64,000 nt of DNA from positions 1 through 64,000 of the forward strand of contig NZ_JAFFSU010000008.1 in the NCBI RefSeq assembly GCF_017948455.1, written 5' to 3'. The notes beneath the pieces are model-generated. The model was not told where the DNA came from and ran no database searches. It was given only the letters and a program-made list of their open reading frames with translations. This document shows positions 8,235 through 17,536 of the stretch, in pieces. This stretch comes from Streptomyces sp. GESEQ-4. GTDB lineage: Bacteria > Actinomycetota > Actinomycetes > Streptomycetales > Streptomycetaceae. The position numbers and the translations under genes are program-made. The first letter of the stretch is position 1. Every line of letters starts with the position of its first letter.

Positions 8235-10382
8235 TCATGAGCCGCCCCCCAACAGGCCTGCCGCCCGCGCCCACCGGTACTTCGCGCCGAGCACCGCCAC
8301 CGGCTTCTCGGTCGTGTACGGGTACGCCACGACCCCGCGCTCGTACAGGTACTGGCAGGCCTCCTCGACCTCGACGTCACCGGCGAGCGACGCGACGACG
8401 GGCTTGTGAATGCCGCGCTCCCGGAATTCGGCCACCACGCGCGCGGTGAGTTCGGCGAAGACCATCGGGGGAGTGACGATGGTGTGCCAGTAGCCTAGGA
8501 CCAGCGCGTGGATGCGCGGATCCTCCAGGCCGAGACGGATGGTCGCCTCGTACGTCGACGGCGGCTCGCCCCCGGTGATGTCCACCGGGTTGCCCGCGGC
8601 CCCGAAGGGCGGGATGAACTTCCGGAAGGCCTCGTCCAGGTCCGGCGGGATCTCCATCAGGGACAGCCCGTTGTCGGTCACGGCATCCGACAGCAGCACA
8701 CCGCTGCCGCCGGCCCCGGTGATGATCACGATGTTGTCGCCCTGGGGAGCGGGAAGCACCGGCAACCCGCGCGCGTACTCGAGCATTTCGTTGAGCCCGG
8801 GCGCCCGGATGACACCGGCCTGCTTGAGGATGTCGTCGTACACGGCGTCGTCGCCCGCGAGCGCCCCGGTGTGCGAACCGGCCGCCTTCGCACCGGCCGC
8901 CGTACGCCCCGCCTTGAGAACCACGACCGGCTTCTTCGGTACGGTCGCCCGCGCGGCCCGCACGAAGGCGCGTCCGTCCTTGAGGTCCTCCAGGTGCATC
9001 GCGATGCACTCGGTGTGCGGGTCCTCGCCGAACCACGTCAGCAGGTCGTCCTCGTCCAGGTCCGATTTGTTGCCGAGGCCGACGATCGCCGACACACCCG
9101 TCTTCGTGGTGCGCGCGAACCCCAGGATGGCCATCCCGATGCCACCGGACTGCGAGGTCAGCGCCACCCCGCCCTTGACGTCGTACGGCGTGCAGAACGT
9201 GGCGCACAGGTCCTGCCAGGTCGAGTAGTAGCCGTAGATGTTCGGCCCGAGCAGCCGGACGCCGTGCCGCTCGGCGATCGCCACGATCTCGGCCTGGAGT
9301 GCGTGCTCGCCGGTCTCCGCGAACCCGGAGGGGATGAGGACGGCGTTGGGGATCTTCTTGCGTCCCACCTCCTCCAGCGCCGAGGCCACGAACTTGGCGG
9401 GAATCGCGAAGACCGCCACATCCACCTCACCGGGAACGTCCGTGACACTCTTGTACGCCTTGCGGCCCAGAATGTCATCGGCCTTGGGATTCACCGGATG
9501 GATCTCCCCGGAGAAGCCGCCGTCAATGAGGTTGCGCATCACCGAGTTGCCGATCTTGCCCTGCTCGTTGGAGGCGCCGATCACGGCGACCGAGGAGGGC
9601 TGCATCAGGCGGCGCATGGAGGTGAGGATCTCGTCACGGGTGTACGTCCGCCGGGGCGTCGGCTGCGACTCGGCGAGGATGACCCGGATGTCCGCCGCGA
9701 CCGCGCCCTCGGGGGTGGCGATCACCGGGTTGAGGTCCACCTCGGCGATCTCCGGGAAGTCCGCGACCAGTTGGGACACCCGGCGGATCTGCTCGGCGAC
9801 CGCCCACCGGTCCACGGCCGGCGCCCCGCGCACACCGCGCAGGATCTCGGCCGCGCGGATCGAGTCCAGCATGGACAGCGCCTCGTCCGCGTCGACCGGC
9901 GCGAGGCGGAAGGTGACGTCCTTGAGGACCTCGACGAGAACACCGCCGAGCCCGAAGGCGACGACCTTGCCGAAGGTCGGGTCGGTCACCGCGCCGACGA
10001 TGACCTCCTGACCTTGGGGGAGGAGTTCCTGGACCTGAACGCCCTCGATGCGCGCGTCGGCGGCATAGGCACGCGCGTTCTCGATGATCTTGTGGAAGGC
10101 GGCCCGTACGTCGCCGGCGCCCTCGACCCCGACGATCACACCGCCGGCGTCGGTCTTGTGCAGGATGTCCGGGGAGACGATCTTCATCACGACGGGCCCG
10201 CCGAAGCGCGCCGCGTACGACACCGCCTCCTCGACGTCCGTCGCCAACTCCTCGCCGGGTACGGCGATCCCGTACGCGTCGGCGATCACCTTGCCCTCGG
10301 GTGCGGTCAGCGCGGTGCGTCCCTCGGCCCGCACGGCATCGAGGAGCGTGCGCACCCTCAGGAGGCGGTCTTCGGCCATCAC
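8235..10382 (-). CDS. ADP-forming acyl-CoA ligase (beta-alpha fusion)
   Basis: A 715-residue single-chain NDP-forming acyl-CoA synthetase. The N-terminal third is an ATP-grasp (beta) domain with GPVVMKIVSPDILHKTDAGG and FGLGGVLVEVLKDVTFRLAP, followed by EVDLNPVIATPEG. The rest is the alpha part with a CoA-binding Rossmann domain (SSVAVIGASNEQGKIGNSVM) and the ligase domain with SQSGGIGMAILGFA and GSHTGALAGDD, whose His is the likely phosphorylated residue. The start is GTG 10382 or ATG 10379. It follows frc by one base in an oxalate operon. The usual substrate of the family is acetate or a related acid; here it could charge oxalate or formate, or recycle an acyl-CoA, which sequence cannot settle. 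Confidence 0.8.
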   Translation of the reverse strand: MMAEDRLLRVRTLLDAVRAEGRTALTAPEGKVIADAYGIAVPGEELATDVEEAVSYAARFGGPVVMKIVSPDILHKTDAGGVIVGVEGAGDVRAAFHKIIENARAYAADARIEGVQVQELLPQGQEVIVGAVTDPTFGKVVAFGLGGVLVEVLKDVTFRLAPVDADEALSMLDSIRAAEILRGVRGAPAVDRWAVAEQIRRVSQLVADFPEIAEVDLNPVIATPEGAVAADIRVILAESQPTPRRTYTRDEILTSMRRLMQPSSVAVIGASNEQGKIGNSVMRNLIDGGFSGEIHPVNPKADDILGRKAYKSVTDVPGEVDVAVFAIPAKFVASALEEVGRKKIPNAVLIPSGFAETGEHALQAEIVAIAERHGVRLLGPNIYGYYSTWQDLCATFCTPYDVKGGVALTSQSGGIGMAILGFARTTKTGVSAIVGLGNKSDLDEDDLLTWFGEDPHTECIAMHLEDLKDGRAFVRAARATVPKKPVVVLKAGRTAAGAKAAGSHTGALAGDDAVYDDILKQAGVIRAPGLNEMLEYARGLPVLPAPQGDNIVIITGAGGSGVLLSDAVTDNGLSLMEIPPDLDEAFRKFIPPFGAAGNPVDITGGEPPSTYEATIRLGLEDPRIHALVLGYWHTIVTPPMVFAELTARVVAEFRERGIHKPVVASLAGDVEVEEACQYLYERGVVAYPYTTEKPVAVLGAKYRWARAAGLLGGGS

Positions 10383-10383
10383 G

Positions 10384-11613
10384 TCAGATCACTCCGTTCG
10401 ACTTGAGCAGGCGCAGTTCCTCGTCGCCGAGGCCGAGCTCGCCGATGTAGACCTGTTCGTTGTGCTCGCCGAGCAGCGGTGAACTGCTCACCTCGACGGG
10501 CGAGTCGGAGAGCTTGAGCGGGCTGCCGACGGTGACGAACTCGCCCCGCTCGGGATGCGGCACCGTCACGACCATCTCGTTGGCGACCAGCGACCGGTCC
10601 TCGATGATCTCCCTGGTGGACAGGATCGGACCGCACGGGATGTTGTGCGCGTTGAGCTTCTCCAGCACCTCCCACTTGGGAAGCGTCGCGGACCACTCCT
10701 CGATCAGCTGGAACATCTTGTTGAGCCTGGGCAGCCTGGCCTCGGGGCTCGACCACTCGGGGTCGTCGGCCAGTTCGGGCCGGCCGATGAGCTCGGTGAT
10801 CGGCTTCCATCCGACGGGCTGCACGATCACGTACACGTAGTCGTTCGGGCCGCCCGGCGCGCACTTGACGGCCCAGCCGGGTTGACCGCCGCCGGACGCG
10901 TTTCCGGACCTGGGAACCTCGTCGCCGAAGTCGTCGTTGGGATATTCAGCGAGGGGCCCTTGTGCCAGGCGTTGCTGATCCCTCAGCTTCACCCGGCACA
11001 GATTGAGTACAGCGTGCTGCATGGCCACGTTGACCCGCTGACCACGCCCGGTGTTCTCCCGCTGGAAAAGCGCCGCGAGAATCCCCGCCACGGCGTGCAC
11101 GCCCGTTCCCGAGTCACCGATCTGGGCCCCAGTCGCCAGCGGCGGCCCGTCCTCGAAACCGGTGGTCGACATCGACCCGCCCATGGCCTGCGCGACGACC
11201 TCGTAGGCCTTGAAGTTGGTGTACGGCCCGTCCCCGAACCCCTTGATGGAGGCATAGACGATCCGCGGATTGATCTCCTGGATGCGGTCCCAGGTGAAGC
11301 CCATACGGTCGACCGCGCCCGGCCCGAAGTTCTCGACCATGACGTCCGAGCGCCGGATCAGCTCGGTGAGGATCTCCTTGCCGCGCTCGGTCTTGGTGTT
11401 GAGGGTGATGCTCCGTTTGTTGCAGTTGAGCATCGTGAAGTAGAGGGAGTCGACGTCCGGGAGGTCGCGCAGCTGCTTGCGCGTGATGTCACCGGTCGGC
11501 GCCTCCAGCTTGACCACGTCCGCACCGAGCCAGGCGAGCAACTGGGTGGCGGAGGGCCCGGACTGGACGTGCGTCATGTCGAGGACGCGGATGCCTTCGA
11601 GAGCCTTGGTCAT
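10384..11613 (-). CDS. frc: formyl-CoA:oxalate CoA-transferase
   Basis: A class III (CaiB/BaiF) CoA-transferase of 409 residues that moves CoA from formyl-CoA to oxalate. It opens KALEGIRVLDMTHVQSGPSA, contains ADVVKLEAP and GDITRKQLRD, and carries the catalytic Asp in GAQIGDSGTGVHAVAG at residue 167, two positions from Asp169 of the Oxalobacter enzyme. The glycine-rich loop typical of formyl-CoA transferases is present as NASGGGQPGWAVKC. The gene starts 13 bases after oxc and ends beside the ligase start, so oxc-frc-ligase form one operon. The pairing with oxc makes the assignment firm. Confidence 0.92.
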   Translation of the reverse strand: MTKALEGIRVLDMTHVQSGPSATQLLAWLGADVVKLEAPTGDITRKQLRDLPDVDSLYFTMLNCNKRSITLNTKTERGKEILTELIRRSDVMVENFGPGAVDRMGFTWDRIQEINPRIVYASIKGFGDGPYTNFKAYEVVAQAMGGSMSTTGFEDGPPLATGAQIGDSGTGVHAVAGILAALFQRENTGRGQRVNVAMQHAVLNLCRVKLRDQQRLAQGPLAEYPNDDFGDEVPRSGNASGGGQPGWAVKCAPGGPNDYVYVIVQPVGWKPITELIGRPELADDPEWSSPEARLPRLNKMFQLIEEWSATLPKWEVLEKLNAHNIPCGPILSTREIIEDRSLVANEMVVTVPHPERGEFVTVGSPLKLSDSPVEVSSSPLLGEHNEQVYIGELGLGDEELRLLKSNGVI

Positions 11614-11625
11614 GCCGAGGTCACC

Positions 11626-13308
11626 TCACTTGTACATCGTCTGGTTCATGGTTCCGGGGGCGTACGCGTCCGGGTCGACCCAGACGTTGATCAGCGACGG
11701 CTTGCCCGACTCGCGGGCGCGCCGCAGTGCCGGGCCGATGTCGGCGGGGTCGCGGACCTCCTCGCCGTAACCGCCCAGCATCTGGGCGAACTTGTCGTAG
11801 TGGACGTCGCCGAGGGTGTTGCCGACCCGCTCGCGTGCCTCGCCGTACTTGGCCTTCTGGCCGTAACGGATCTGGTTCATGGAGGAGTTGTTGCCGACGA
11901 TGCCGACGAACGGGAGGTCGTAACGGACGAGAGTCTCGAAGTCCCAGCCGGTGAGGGAGAACGCGCCGTCACCGAAGAGGGCCACCACTTCCTTGTCGGG
12001 CCGCGCCTGCTTGGCGGCGAGCACGAAGGGGACACCGACGCCGAGCGTGCCCAGGGGGCCCGGGTCCATCCAGTGCCCGGGTGACTTGGGCTGCACGACC
12101 TGCCCGGAGAAGGTGACGATGTCGCCGCCGTCGCCGATGTAGATCGAGTCCTCCGTGAGGAAGTCGTTTATCTCGCTGACCAGACGGTACGGGTGGATCG
12201 GCGAGGCGTCCGACTTCAGGTTCGGCAGCCGCTTCTCGAGGGCCGTCTGCTCGGCGGCGCGCAGCTCGTCGAGCCACTCCTTCCGCTTCGACGCCCCGCC
12301 GTTGACGCGTCCTGAAGCCGCCTCGGTCACCGACTTCAGCACCAGCCCCGCGTCGCCGACGATCCCGAGGTCGATGTCGCGGTTCTTGCCGACGGTCCGG
12401 TAGTCGAGGTCGATCTGCACGACGGTCGCGTCCGGTGACAGCCGCTTGCCGTAGCCCATGCGGAAGTCGAAGGGCGTGCCGACGATGACGATGACGTCGG
12501 CGCCCGAGAAGGCGTACCGGCGGGAGAGCTGGAAGTGGTGCGGGTCGCCGGGCGGCAGAGTGCCGCGGCCGGCGCCGTTCATGTACGCCGGGATGTTCAG
12601 CGTGCGGACCAGCTCGATGGCCGCTTCGGTGCCGCGGGTCGTCCACACCTGGCTGCCGAGCAGGATGGCCGGCTTCTCGGCGTGCACGAGCAGGTCGGCG
12701 AGCTTCTCGATCGCGTCGGGATCGCCGGCCGAGCGGGTGGAGGCGCGGTAGGCCCCGGGCTTCGGGACGCGGGCCTTCTCCACCGGCACCTTGGCGTCGA
12801 GCACGTCGCGCGGGATCTCCAGGAAGGAGGGGCCGGGCGCGCCGTGGTAGCACTCGCGGAAGGCCATGGAGACCATGTCCGCCGCCCGGGCGGTGTCCGG
12901 CACGGCCGCCGCGAACTTGGTGATCGGCGTCATCATGTCGACGTGCGGGAGGTCCTGGAGGGACCCCATCTTGTGCTGGGTGAGGGCCCCCTGGCCGCCG
13001 ATCAGCAGCATCGGGGACTCCGCGCGGAAGGCGTTGGCGACACCGGTCACGGCGTCCGTCGTTCCGGGACCGGCGGTGACCACCGCGCAGCCGGGTTTGC
13101 CGGTGATGCGTGCGTAGCCGTCGGCGGCGTGGGCGGCGACCTGCTCGTGACGGACGTCGACGACCTCGATGCCCTCGTCGACGCAGCCGTCGTAGATGTC
13201 GATGATGTGGCCGCCGCACAAGGTGTAGATGCGGTCGACCCCCTCGGCCTTCAGGGCTTTGGCGACGAGGTGACCGCCGGAGATGACGTCCTGAGTGTCG
13301 TCGGGCAT
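11626..13308 (-). CDS. oxc: oxalyl-CoA decarboxylase
   Basis: A 560-residue ThDP-dependent enzyme that decarboxylates oxalyl-CoA to formyl-CoA. The start ATG 13308 is preceded by an aagggacagga ribosome site; further upstream in-frame ATGs lack one and would overlap the operator. The cofactor-activating Glu is residue 55 in DVRHEQVAAHAADGYAR; the ThDP/Mg motif is GDGAFSLTGWDFETLVRYDL followed by GIVGNNSS. The chain also has GGHLVAKALKAEGVDRIYTL and GPGTTDAVTGVANAF. It is the first gene of the minus-strand oxalate operon, divergent from sucCD, and the intergenic palindrome at 13360-13383 is placed to control it. Confidence 0.93.
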   Translation of the reverse strand: MPDDTQDVISGGHLVAKALKAEGVDRIYTLCGGHIIDIYDGCVDEGIEVVDVRHEQVAAHAADGYARITGKPGCAVVTAGPGTTDAVTGVANAFRAESPMLLIGGQGALTQHKMGSLQDLPHVDMMTPITKFAAAVPDTARAADMVSMAFRECYHGAPGPSFLEIPRDVLDAKVPVEKARVPKPGAYRASTRSAGDPDAIEKLADLLVHAEKPAILLGSQVWTTRGTEAAIELVRTLNIPAYMNGAGRGTLPPGDPHHFQLSRRYAFSGADVIVIVGTPFDFRMGYGKRLSPDATVVQIDLDYRTVGKNRDIDLGIVGDAGLVLKSVTEAASGRVNGGASKRKEWLDELRAAEQTALEKRLPNLKSDASPIHPYRLVSEINDFLTEDSIYIGDGGDIVTFSGQVVQPKSPGHWMDPGPLGTLGVGVPFVLAAKQARPDKEVVALFGDGAFSLTGWDFETLVRYDLPFVGIVGNNSSMNQIRYGQKAKYGEARERVGNTLGDVHYDKFAQMLGGYGEEVRDPADIGPALRRARESGKPSLINVWVDPDAYAPGTMNQTMYK

Positions 13309-13359
13309 GGCGAAGTCCTGTCCCTTCATAGGGGGTTGGAGCACTCTCGCGGTACATTG

Positions 13360-13383
13360 CATACAGTCGACGAATACTGTATG
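13360..13383. promoter_or_regulatory. inverted-repeat operator between oxc and sucC
   Basis: CATACAGT (13360-13367), an 8-base spacer and ACTGTATG (13376-13383) form a perfect inverted repeat in the 144-base divergent region between oxc (start 13308) and sucC (start 13453). It is the only AT-rich stretch there. The half-site is compatible with a GntR-type regulator, but the protein is not identifiable from the window. Confidence 0.7.
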
Positions 13384-13452
13384 AAGCTTGTTATCCCGCA
13401 TCCGGTGGGTGGTGTCCAGGGGGCGTGCGGCACTTTTGAGTCAGGAGCCGGA

Positions 13453-14583
13453 ATGGACCTGTACGAGCACCAGGCAAGGGAACTCTTCGAGGAACACGGC
13501 ATCTTGGTGCCCCGGGCCGAGGTCACCGCCTCGTCCAAGGAGGCGCGCGAGATCGCCCGCAGGCTCGGCGGCCGGGTCGTCGTCAAGGCACAGGTGAAGA
13601 CGGGCGGACGCGGCAAGGCCGGAGGCGTCAAGCTCGCCGCGGACCCGGCCGCCGCCGAGATCACGGCACGCCAGATCCTCGGCATGGACATCAAGGGCCA
13701 CACGGTGGGCACGGTGATGCTGGCCCAGCCCGTGGACATCGAGACCGAGTTCTACGTCTCCTACGTCCTCGACCGCGCGGCGGGCCGCTTCCTCGCGATC
13801 GCCTCCGCCGAGGGCGGCATGGAGATCGAGGAGGTCGCCGCCACCCGGCCCGAGGCCGTGGCGCGTGTCCCCGTCGACCCCGCCGAGGGCGTCACCTCGG
13901 CGAAGGCCGCGCAGATCGCCGAGGCGGCGGGGCTGCCGCCGCAGACCGTCGACGTTCTCGTACGGCTGTGGCAGGTGCTGGTCCGGGAGGACGCGGTCCT
14001 CGTCGAGGTCAACCCCCTCGTGCGCACCGAACAGGGCCAGATCCTGGCGCTCGACGGCAAGGTCACCCTCGACGACAACGCCCGCTTCCGGCAGGCACGT
14101 TGGGGCGACCAGCGAGCCGCGCACGACGATCCCCTCGAAGCCGCGGCCGCCGCCAAGGGCCTCAACTACGTCAAGCTGGACGGTGAGGTCGGCATCATCG
14201 GCAACGGCGCCGGCCTGGTGATGTCGACGCTCGACGTGGTCGCCGGCTGCGGCGCCCGCCCCGCCAACTTCCTCGACATCGGCGGCGGAGCATCCGCCCA
14301 GGTCATGGCCGACGGGCTGTCCGTGATCCTCTCCGACCCGGCCGTGAAGTCGGTCTTCGTCAACGTCTTCGGCGGGATCACCGCCTGCGACGCGGTCGCC
14401 GACGGCATCGTGCGGGCCCTGGACACCGTGCAGTTGACCAAACCGCTGGTCGTCCGGCTCGACGGCAACAACGCCGTACGCGGGCGCGCGATCCTCGACG
14501 AGCGCGCGCACCCCCTGGTCCAGCAGGCCCCCACCATGGACGGCGCCGCGGCCAAGGCCGCCCAACTCGCCCACGCAGCCTGA
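13453..14583 (+). CDS. sucC: succinyl-CoA ligase, beta subunit
   Basis: A 376-residue ATP-grasp protein that begins MDLYEHQARELFEEHGILVP, the standard SucC opening. It has GRVVVKAQVKTGGRGKAGGV and LVRTEQGQILALDGKVTLDD, and the C-terminal ligase domain NFLDIGGGASAQVMADGLSV with NVFGGITACDAVADGI. The start is fixed by a tcaggag ribosome site and by the conserved N-terminus. With SucD it interconverts succinate, CoA and NTP with succinyl-CoA. Because it is divergent from an oxalate operon rather than near TCA genes, it may be a second, dedicated copy that supplies or recovers CoA esters there, or acts on another dicarboxylate such as malate. Confidence 0.9.
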   Translation: MDLYEHQARELFEEHGILVPRAEVTASSKEAREIARRLGGRVVVKAQVKTGGRGKAGGVKLAADPAAAEITARQILGMDIKGHTVGTVMLAQPVDIETEFYVSYVLDRAAGRFLAIASAEGGMEIEEVAATRPEAVARVPVDPAEGVTSAKAAQIAEAAGLPPQTVDVLVRLWQVLVREDAVLVEVNPLVRTEQGQILALDGKVTLDDNARFRQARWGDQRAAHDDPLEAAAAAKGLNYVKLDGEVGIIGNGAGLVMSTLDVVAGCGARPANFLDIGGGASAQVMADGLSVILSDPAVKSVFVNVFGGITACDAVADGIVRALDTVQLTKPLVVRLDGNNAVRGRAILDERAHPLVQQAPTMDGAAAKAAQLAHAA

Positions 14584-14594
14584 GGAGACGGAAC

Positions 14595-15479
14595 ATGGCG
14601 ATCTACCTCACCAAGGAGAGCAAGGTCCTCGTCCAGGGCATGACGGGCGCCGAGGGCATGAAGCACACCCGGCGCATGCTCGCGGCCGGCACCGATGTCG
14701 TCGCCGGCGTCAACCCGCGCAAGGCGGGCCGCACCGTCGACTTCGACGACCGGGCCGTCCCCGTCTTCGGCTCGGTGCGCGAGGGCATGGACGCGACCGG
14801 CGCCGACGTCACCGTCGTCTTCGTGCCGCCCGCGTTCGCCAAGGCGGCCGTCATCGAGGCCGCCGACGCCGGCATCGGCCTCGCGGTCGTCATCACCGAA
14901 GGTATCCCCGTCCACGACTCCGTCGCCTTCACCGCGTACGCGAAGGCACGCGGCACGCGCGTCGTCGGCCCCAACTGCCCCGGCCTGATCACCCCCGGCC
15001 AGTCCAACGCGGGCATCATCCCGGCCGACATCACCAAACCGGGCCGCATCGGCCTGGTCTCCAAGTCCGGCACGCTCACCTACCAACTCATGTACGAACT
15101 CCGCGACATCGGCTTCTCGTCCTGCGTGGGCATCGGCGGCGACCCGGTGATCGGGACGACCCACATCGACTGCCTCGCCGCCTTCGAGGACGACCCCGAC
15201 ACCGAAGTGATCGTCCTCATCGGGGAGATCGGCGGCGACGCGGAGGAACGCGCGGCCGCGTACATCCGCGAGCACGTCACCAAGCCGGTCGTCGGCTACA
15301 TCGCCGGCTTCACGGCACCCGAGGGCAAGACCATGGGGCACGCGGGCGCGATCGTGTCCGGGTCGTCGGGTACGGCGGCGGCGAAGAGGGAGGCACTGGA
15401 GGCGGCGGGCGTCGGGGTGGGAAGCACGCCGACCGAGACGGCGCAACAGGTACTCGCCGTACTGGGCGAGCCGAGGTGA
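14595..15479 (+). CDS. sucD: succinyl-CoA ligase, alpha subunit
   Basis: A 294-residue partner of SucC, 11 bases downstream. It begins MAIYLTKESKVLVQGMTGAE with the CoA-binding Rossmann fold, has VVGPNCPGLITPGQSNAGII and GLVSKSGTLTYQLMYEL, and carries the phospho-accepting His249 in KTMGHAGAIVSGSSGTAAAK. All key residues are in place, so an active heterodimer is expected. It closes the short sucCD operon. Confidence 0.92.
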   Translation: MAIYLTKESKVLVQGMTGAEGMKHTRRMLAAGTDVVAGVNPRKAGRTVDFDDRAVPVFGSVREGMDATGADVTVVFVPPAFAKAAVIEAADAGIGLAVVITEGIPVHDSVAFTAYAKARGTRVVGPNCPGLITPGQSNAGIIPADITKPGRIGLVSKSGTLTYQLMYELRDIGFSSCVGIGGDPVIGTTHIDCLAAFEDDPDTEVIVLIGEIGGDAEERAAAYIREHVTKPVVGYIAGFTAPEGKTMGHAGAIVSGSSGTAAAKREALEAAGVGVGSTPTETAQQVLAVLGEPR

Positions 15480-15590
15480 CGTCACTCATAGTTGACAGCG
15501 GGTGACTTTCAGGAGTTATCGCGCCTCGCCGGCGTCCACCGTAGCCATTCACCTACCGCCCCCGACTGTGCACCGAGAGCGGAGTAACCC

Positions 15591-17132
15591 ATGGCAACCA
15601 CCCTCACCCTCAAATCAGGCACCTCCTGGACCGACGCCTGGCAACGCTGCCTGAGCGTCGCCCCCGAGGCCTTCCGGGACGACCGTGTCCTCAATCTCTG
15701 GAACTCCTCCTGGCAGGCGGACGGCCGGGCCCTGCCCGCCACCAGCCCCGTCGACGGCAGCCCGATCGCCGGCCCGCCACGCCTGGACCGCACCACCGCC
15801 CACCAGGCCGTACGCGTCTCACTCGACCAGCACCGCGCCTGGCGCCACGTTCCCCTGGACGAGCGGCGCGCCCGCGTCGCCGCCACCCTCGACGCCCTCA
15901 CCGCCCACCGCGAACTGCTCGCGCTCCTGCTCGTCTGGGAGATCGGCAAGCCCTGGCGGCTCGCGCAGGCGGACGTCGACCGGGCGATCGACGGGGTGCG
16001 CTGGTACGTCGACGGCATCGAGCCGATGATCGACGGCCGGGCCCCGCTGGACGGCCCGGTGTCCAACATCGCGAGCTGGAACTACCCGATGAGCGTGCTC
16101 GTTCACGCAGTACTGGTACAGGCCCTGGCAGGCAACGCGGTCATCGCCAAGACCCCGACCGACGGCGGTGTCGCCTGTCTGACCCTGGCCTGTGCGCTGG
16201 CCGCCCGCGAAGGGATTCCCGTCACCCTCGTCAGCGGCAGCGGAGGCGAGCTGTCCGAGGCGCTGGTGCGGGCGCCCGAGGTCGGCTGCGTCTCCTTCGT
16301 CGGCGGCCGGGACACCGGCGCCGCGGTGGCCACCGCCGTCGCCGACCTCGGCAAGCGACACGTACTCGAACAGGAAGGACTCAACACCTGGGGCATCTGG
16401 AACTACACGGACTGGGACGCACTCACGGCCCTCGTCCCCAAGCTCTTCGACTACGGCAAGCAGCGCTGCACGGCGTACCCGCGCTTCGTCGTCCAGCGCG
16501 AGCTGTTCGACGAGTTCCTGGCGGCGTACCTCCCGGCGGTCCGTACGCTGCGGATCGGCCACCCGCTCGCCGTCGAGCAGCGGGACGACCCGTACCCGCG
16601 GCTGGACTTCGGGCCGCTGATCAACGCGGCGAAGGCCAAGGAACTCCAGGACCAGGTCGCCGAGGCCATCGACCGCGGCGCCGTACCCCTGCACCGAGGC
16701 AAGCTGTCCGACGCACGCTTCCTGCCCGGCCAGGACACGTCCGCGTACGTCCACCCGGTCACGCTCCTCAACCCGCCGCCGTCCTCCCCGCTGCACCACG
16801 CGGAACCGTTCGGCCCGGTCGACACCATCGTCCTGGTCGACACGGAGGCGGAGCTGCTGGCCGCGATGAACGCCTCGAACGGCGCGCTGGTGGCCACGCT
16901 GTCCACGGACGACCGGGCGACCTTCGACCGGCTCGCCCCCCAGATCCGCGCCTTCAAGGTCGGCCACGGCGCACCCCGCTCCCGCGGTGACCGTGACGAG
17001 CTCTTCGGCGGCTTCGGCGCGTCCTGGAGGGGCGCGTTCGTCGGCGGCGAGCTGCTGGTGCGCGCGGTGACGCAGGGGCCGACGGGCGAGCGGCTGCCCG
17101 GGAACTTCCCGGAGTACCAGCTCATGCCGTGA
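15591..17132 (+). CDS. aldehyde dehydrogenase family protein
   Basis: A 513-residue ALDH-fold enzyme. The oxyanion Asn163 lies in NIASWNYPMSVLVHAVLVQA, the NAD-binding turn in VSFVGGRDTGAAVA, the general-base region is HVLEQEGLNTWG (Glu260 in place of the usual ELGG context) and the catalytic Cys293 sits in DYGKQRCTAYPRFVV. The end HGAPRSRGDRDELFGGFGAS matches the cofactor-side loop. Motif spacing is normal but the EQEGLN sequence is divergent from ordinary ALDHs, so the substrate is not predictable. An agcggag ribosome site precedes ATG 15591. It stands 111 bases downstream of sucD and could belong to the oxalate/glyoxylate region, but no direct evidence links them. Confidence 0.78.
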   Translation: MATTLTLKSGTSWTDAWQRCLSVAPEAFRDDRVLNLWNSSWQADGRALPATSPVDGSPIAGPPRLDRTTAHQAVRVSLDQHRAWRHVPLDERRARVAATLDALTAHRELLALLLVWEIGKPWRLAQADVDRAIDGVRWYVDGIEPMIDGRAPLDGPVSNIASWNYPMSVLVHAVLVQALAGNAVIAKTPTDGGVACLTLACALAAREGIPVTLVSGSGGELSEALVRAPEVGCVSFVGGRDTGAAVATAVADLGKRHVLEQEGLNTWGIWNYTDWDALTALVPKLFDYGKQRCTAYPRFVVQRELFDEFLAAYLPAVRTLRIGHPLAVEQRDDPYPRLDFGPLINAAKAKELQDQVAEAIDRGAVPLHRGKLSDARFLPGQDTSAYVHPVTLLNPPPSSPLHHAEPFGPVDTIVLVDTEAELLAAMNASNGALVATLSTDDRATFDRLAPQIRAFKVGHGAPRSRGDRDELFGGFGASWRGAFVGGELLVRAVTQGPTGERLPGNFPEYQLMP

Positions 17133-17290
17133 CCGATCGACCACCCGTGGTGAGAGGCCCGGCAGGGGTGCGCGCCCGCCCTCCGGCCGGGTCTCACGCC
17201 GCGGATATGCAGGTGAAGGGCACTACGAAACCTTGGTATTGTTGTCCGTGTCGCCGCGGGGAACACCTCCGTCAAGGCGGCAGACACCTA

Positions 17291-17375
17291 GTCCGGGTGG
17301 CGGAATGGCAGACGCGCTAGCTTGAGGTGCTAGTGCCCTTTATCGGGCGTGGGGGTTCAAGTCCCCCCTCGGACA
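17291..17375 (+). tRNA. tRNA-Leu (anticodon GAG)
   Basis: An 85-nt type II tRNA. The acceptor GTCCGGG (17291-17297) pairs with CTCGGAC (17368-17374) with one G-U; the anticodon stem ctagc/gctag encloses the loop TTGAGGT giving anticodon GAG; there is a long variable arm (tgccctttatcgggcg) and a T-arm ggggg-ttcaagt-ccccc (17351-17367). No CCA is encoded. A possible -10, tattgt at 17236-17241, lies about 50 bases upstream, and a strong terminator follows at 17395. Confidence 0.95.
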
Positions 17376-17394
17376 CAGACCGTATCCCCAACTT

Positions 17395-17434
17395 GTGCGG
17401 GTCGAGCTGAGCCTCGGCCCGCACGAGCTGTTTT
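17395..17434 (+). terminator. intrinsic terminator of the tRNA-Leu unit
   Basis: A 12-bp stem with one G-U (gtgcgggtcgag, 17395-17406, with ctcggcccgcac, 17413-17424, 6-base loop) followed within ten bases by tttt. This makes the tRNA gene an isolated transcription unit. The remaining 100 bases to the next gene show nothing recognisable. Confidence 0.8.
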
Positions 17435-17536
17435 GCGGGCTCGTAGGTGAGCTTGCTCGGCGACGACGCGGACCTGGCGATCGTGGACACCGATCTCCGG
17501 GGCGCCGGCGCCCAGACTCTGCGCGCGACGCTGACA

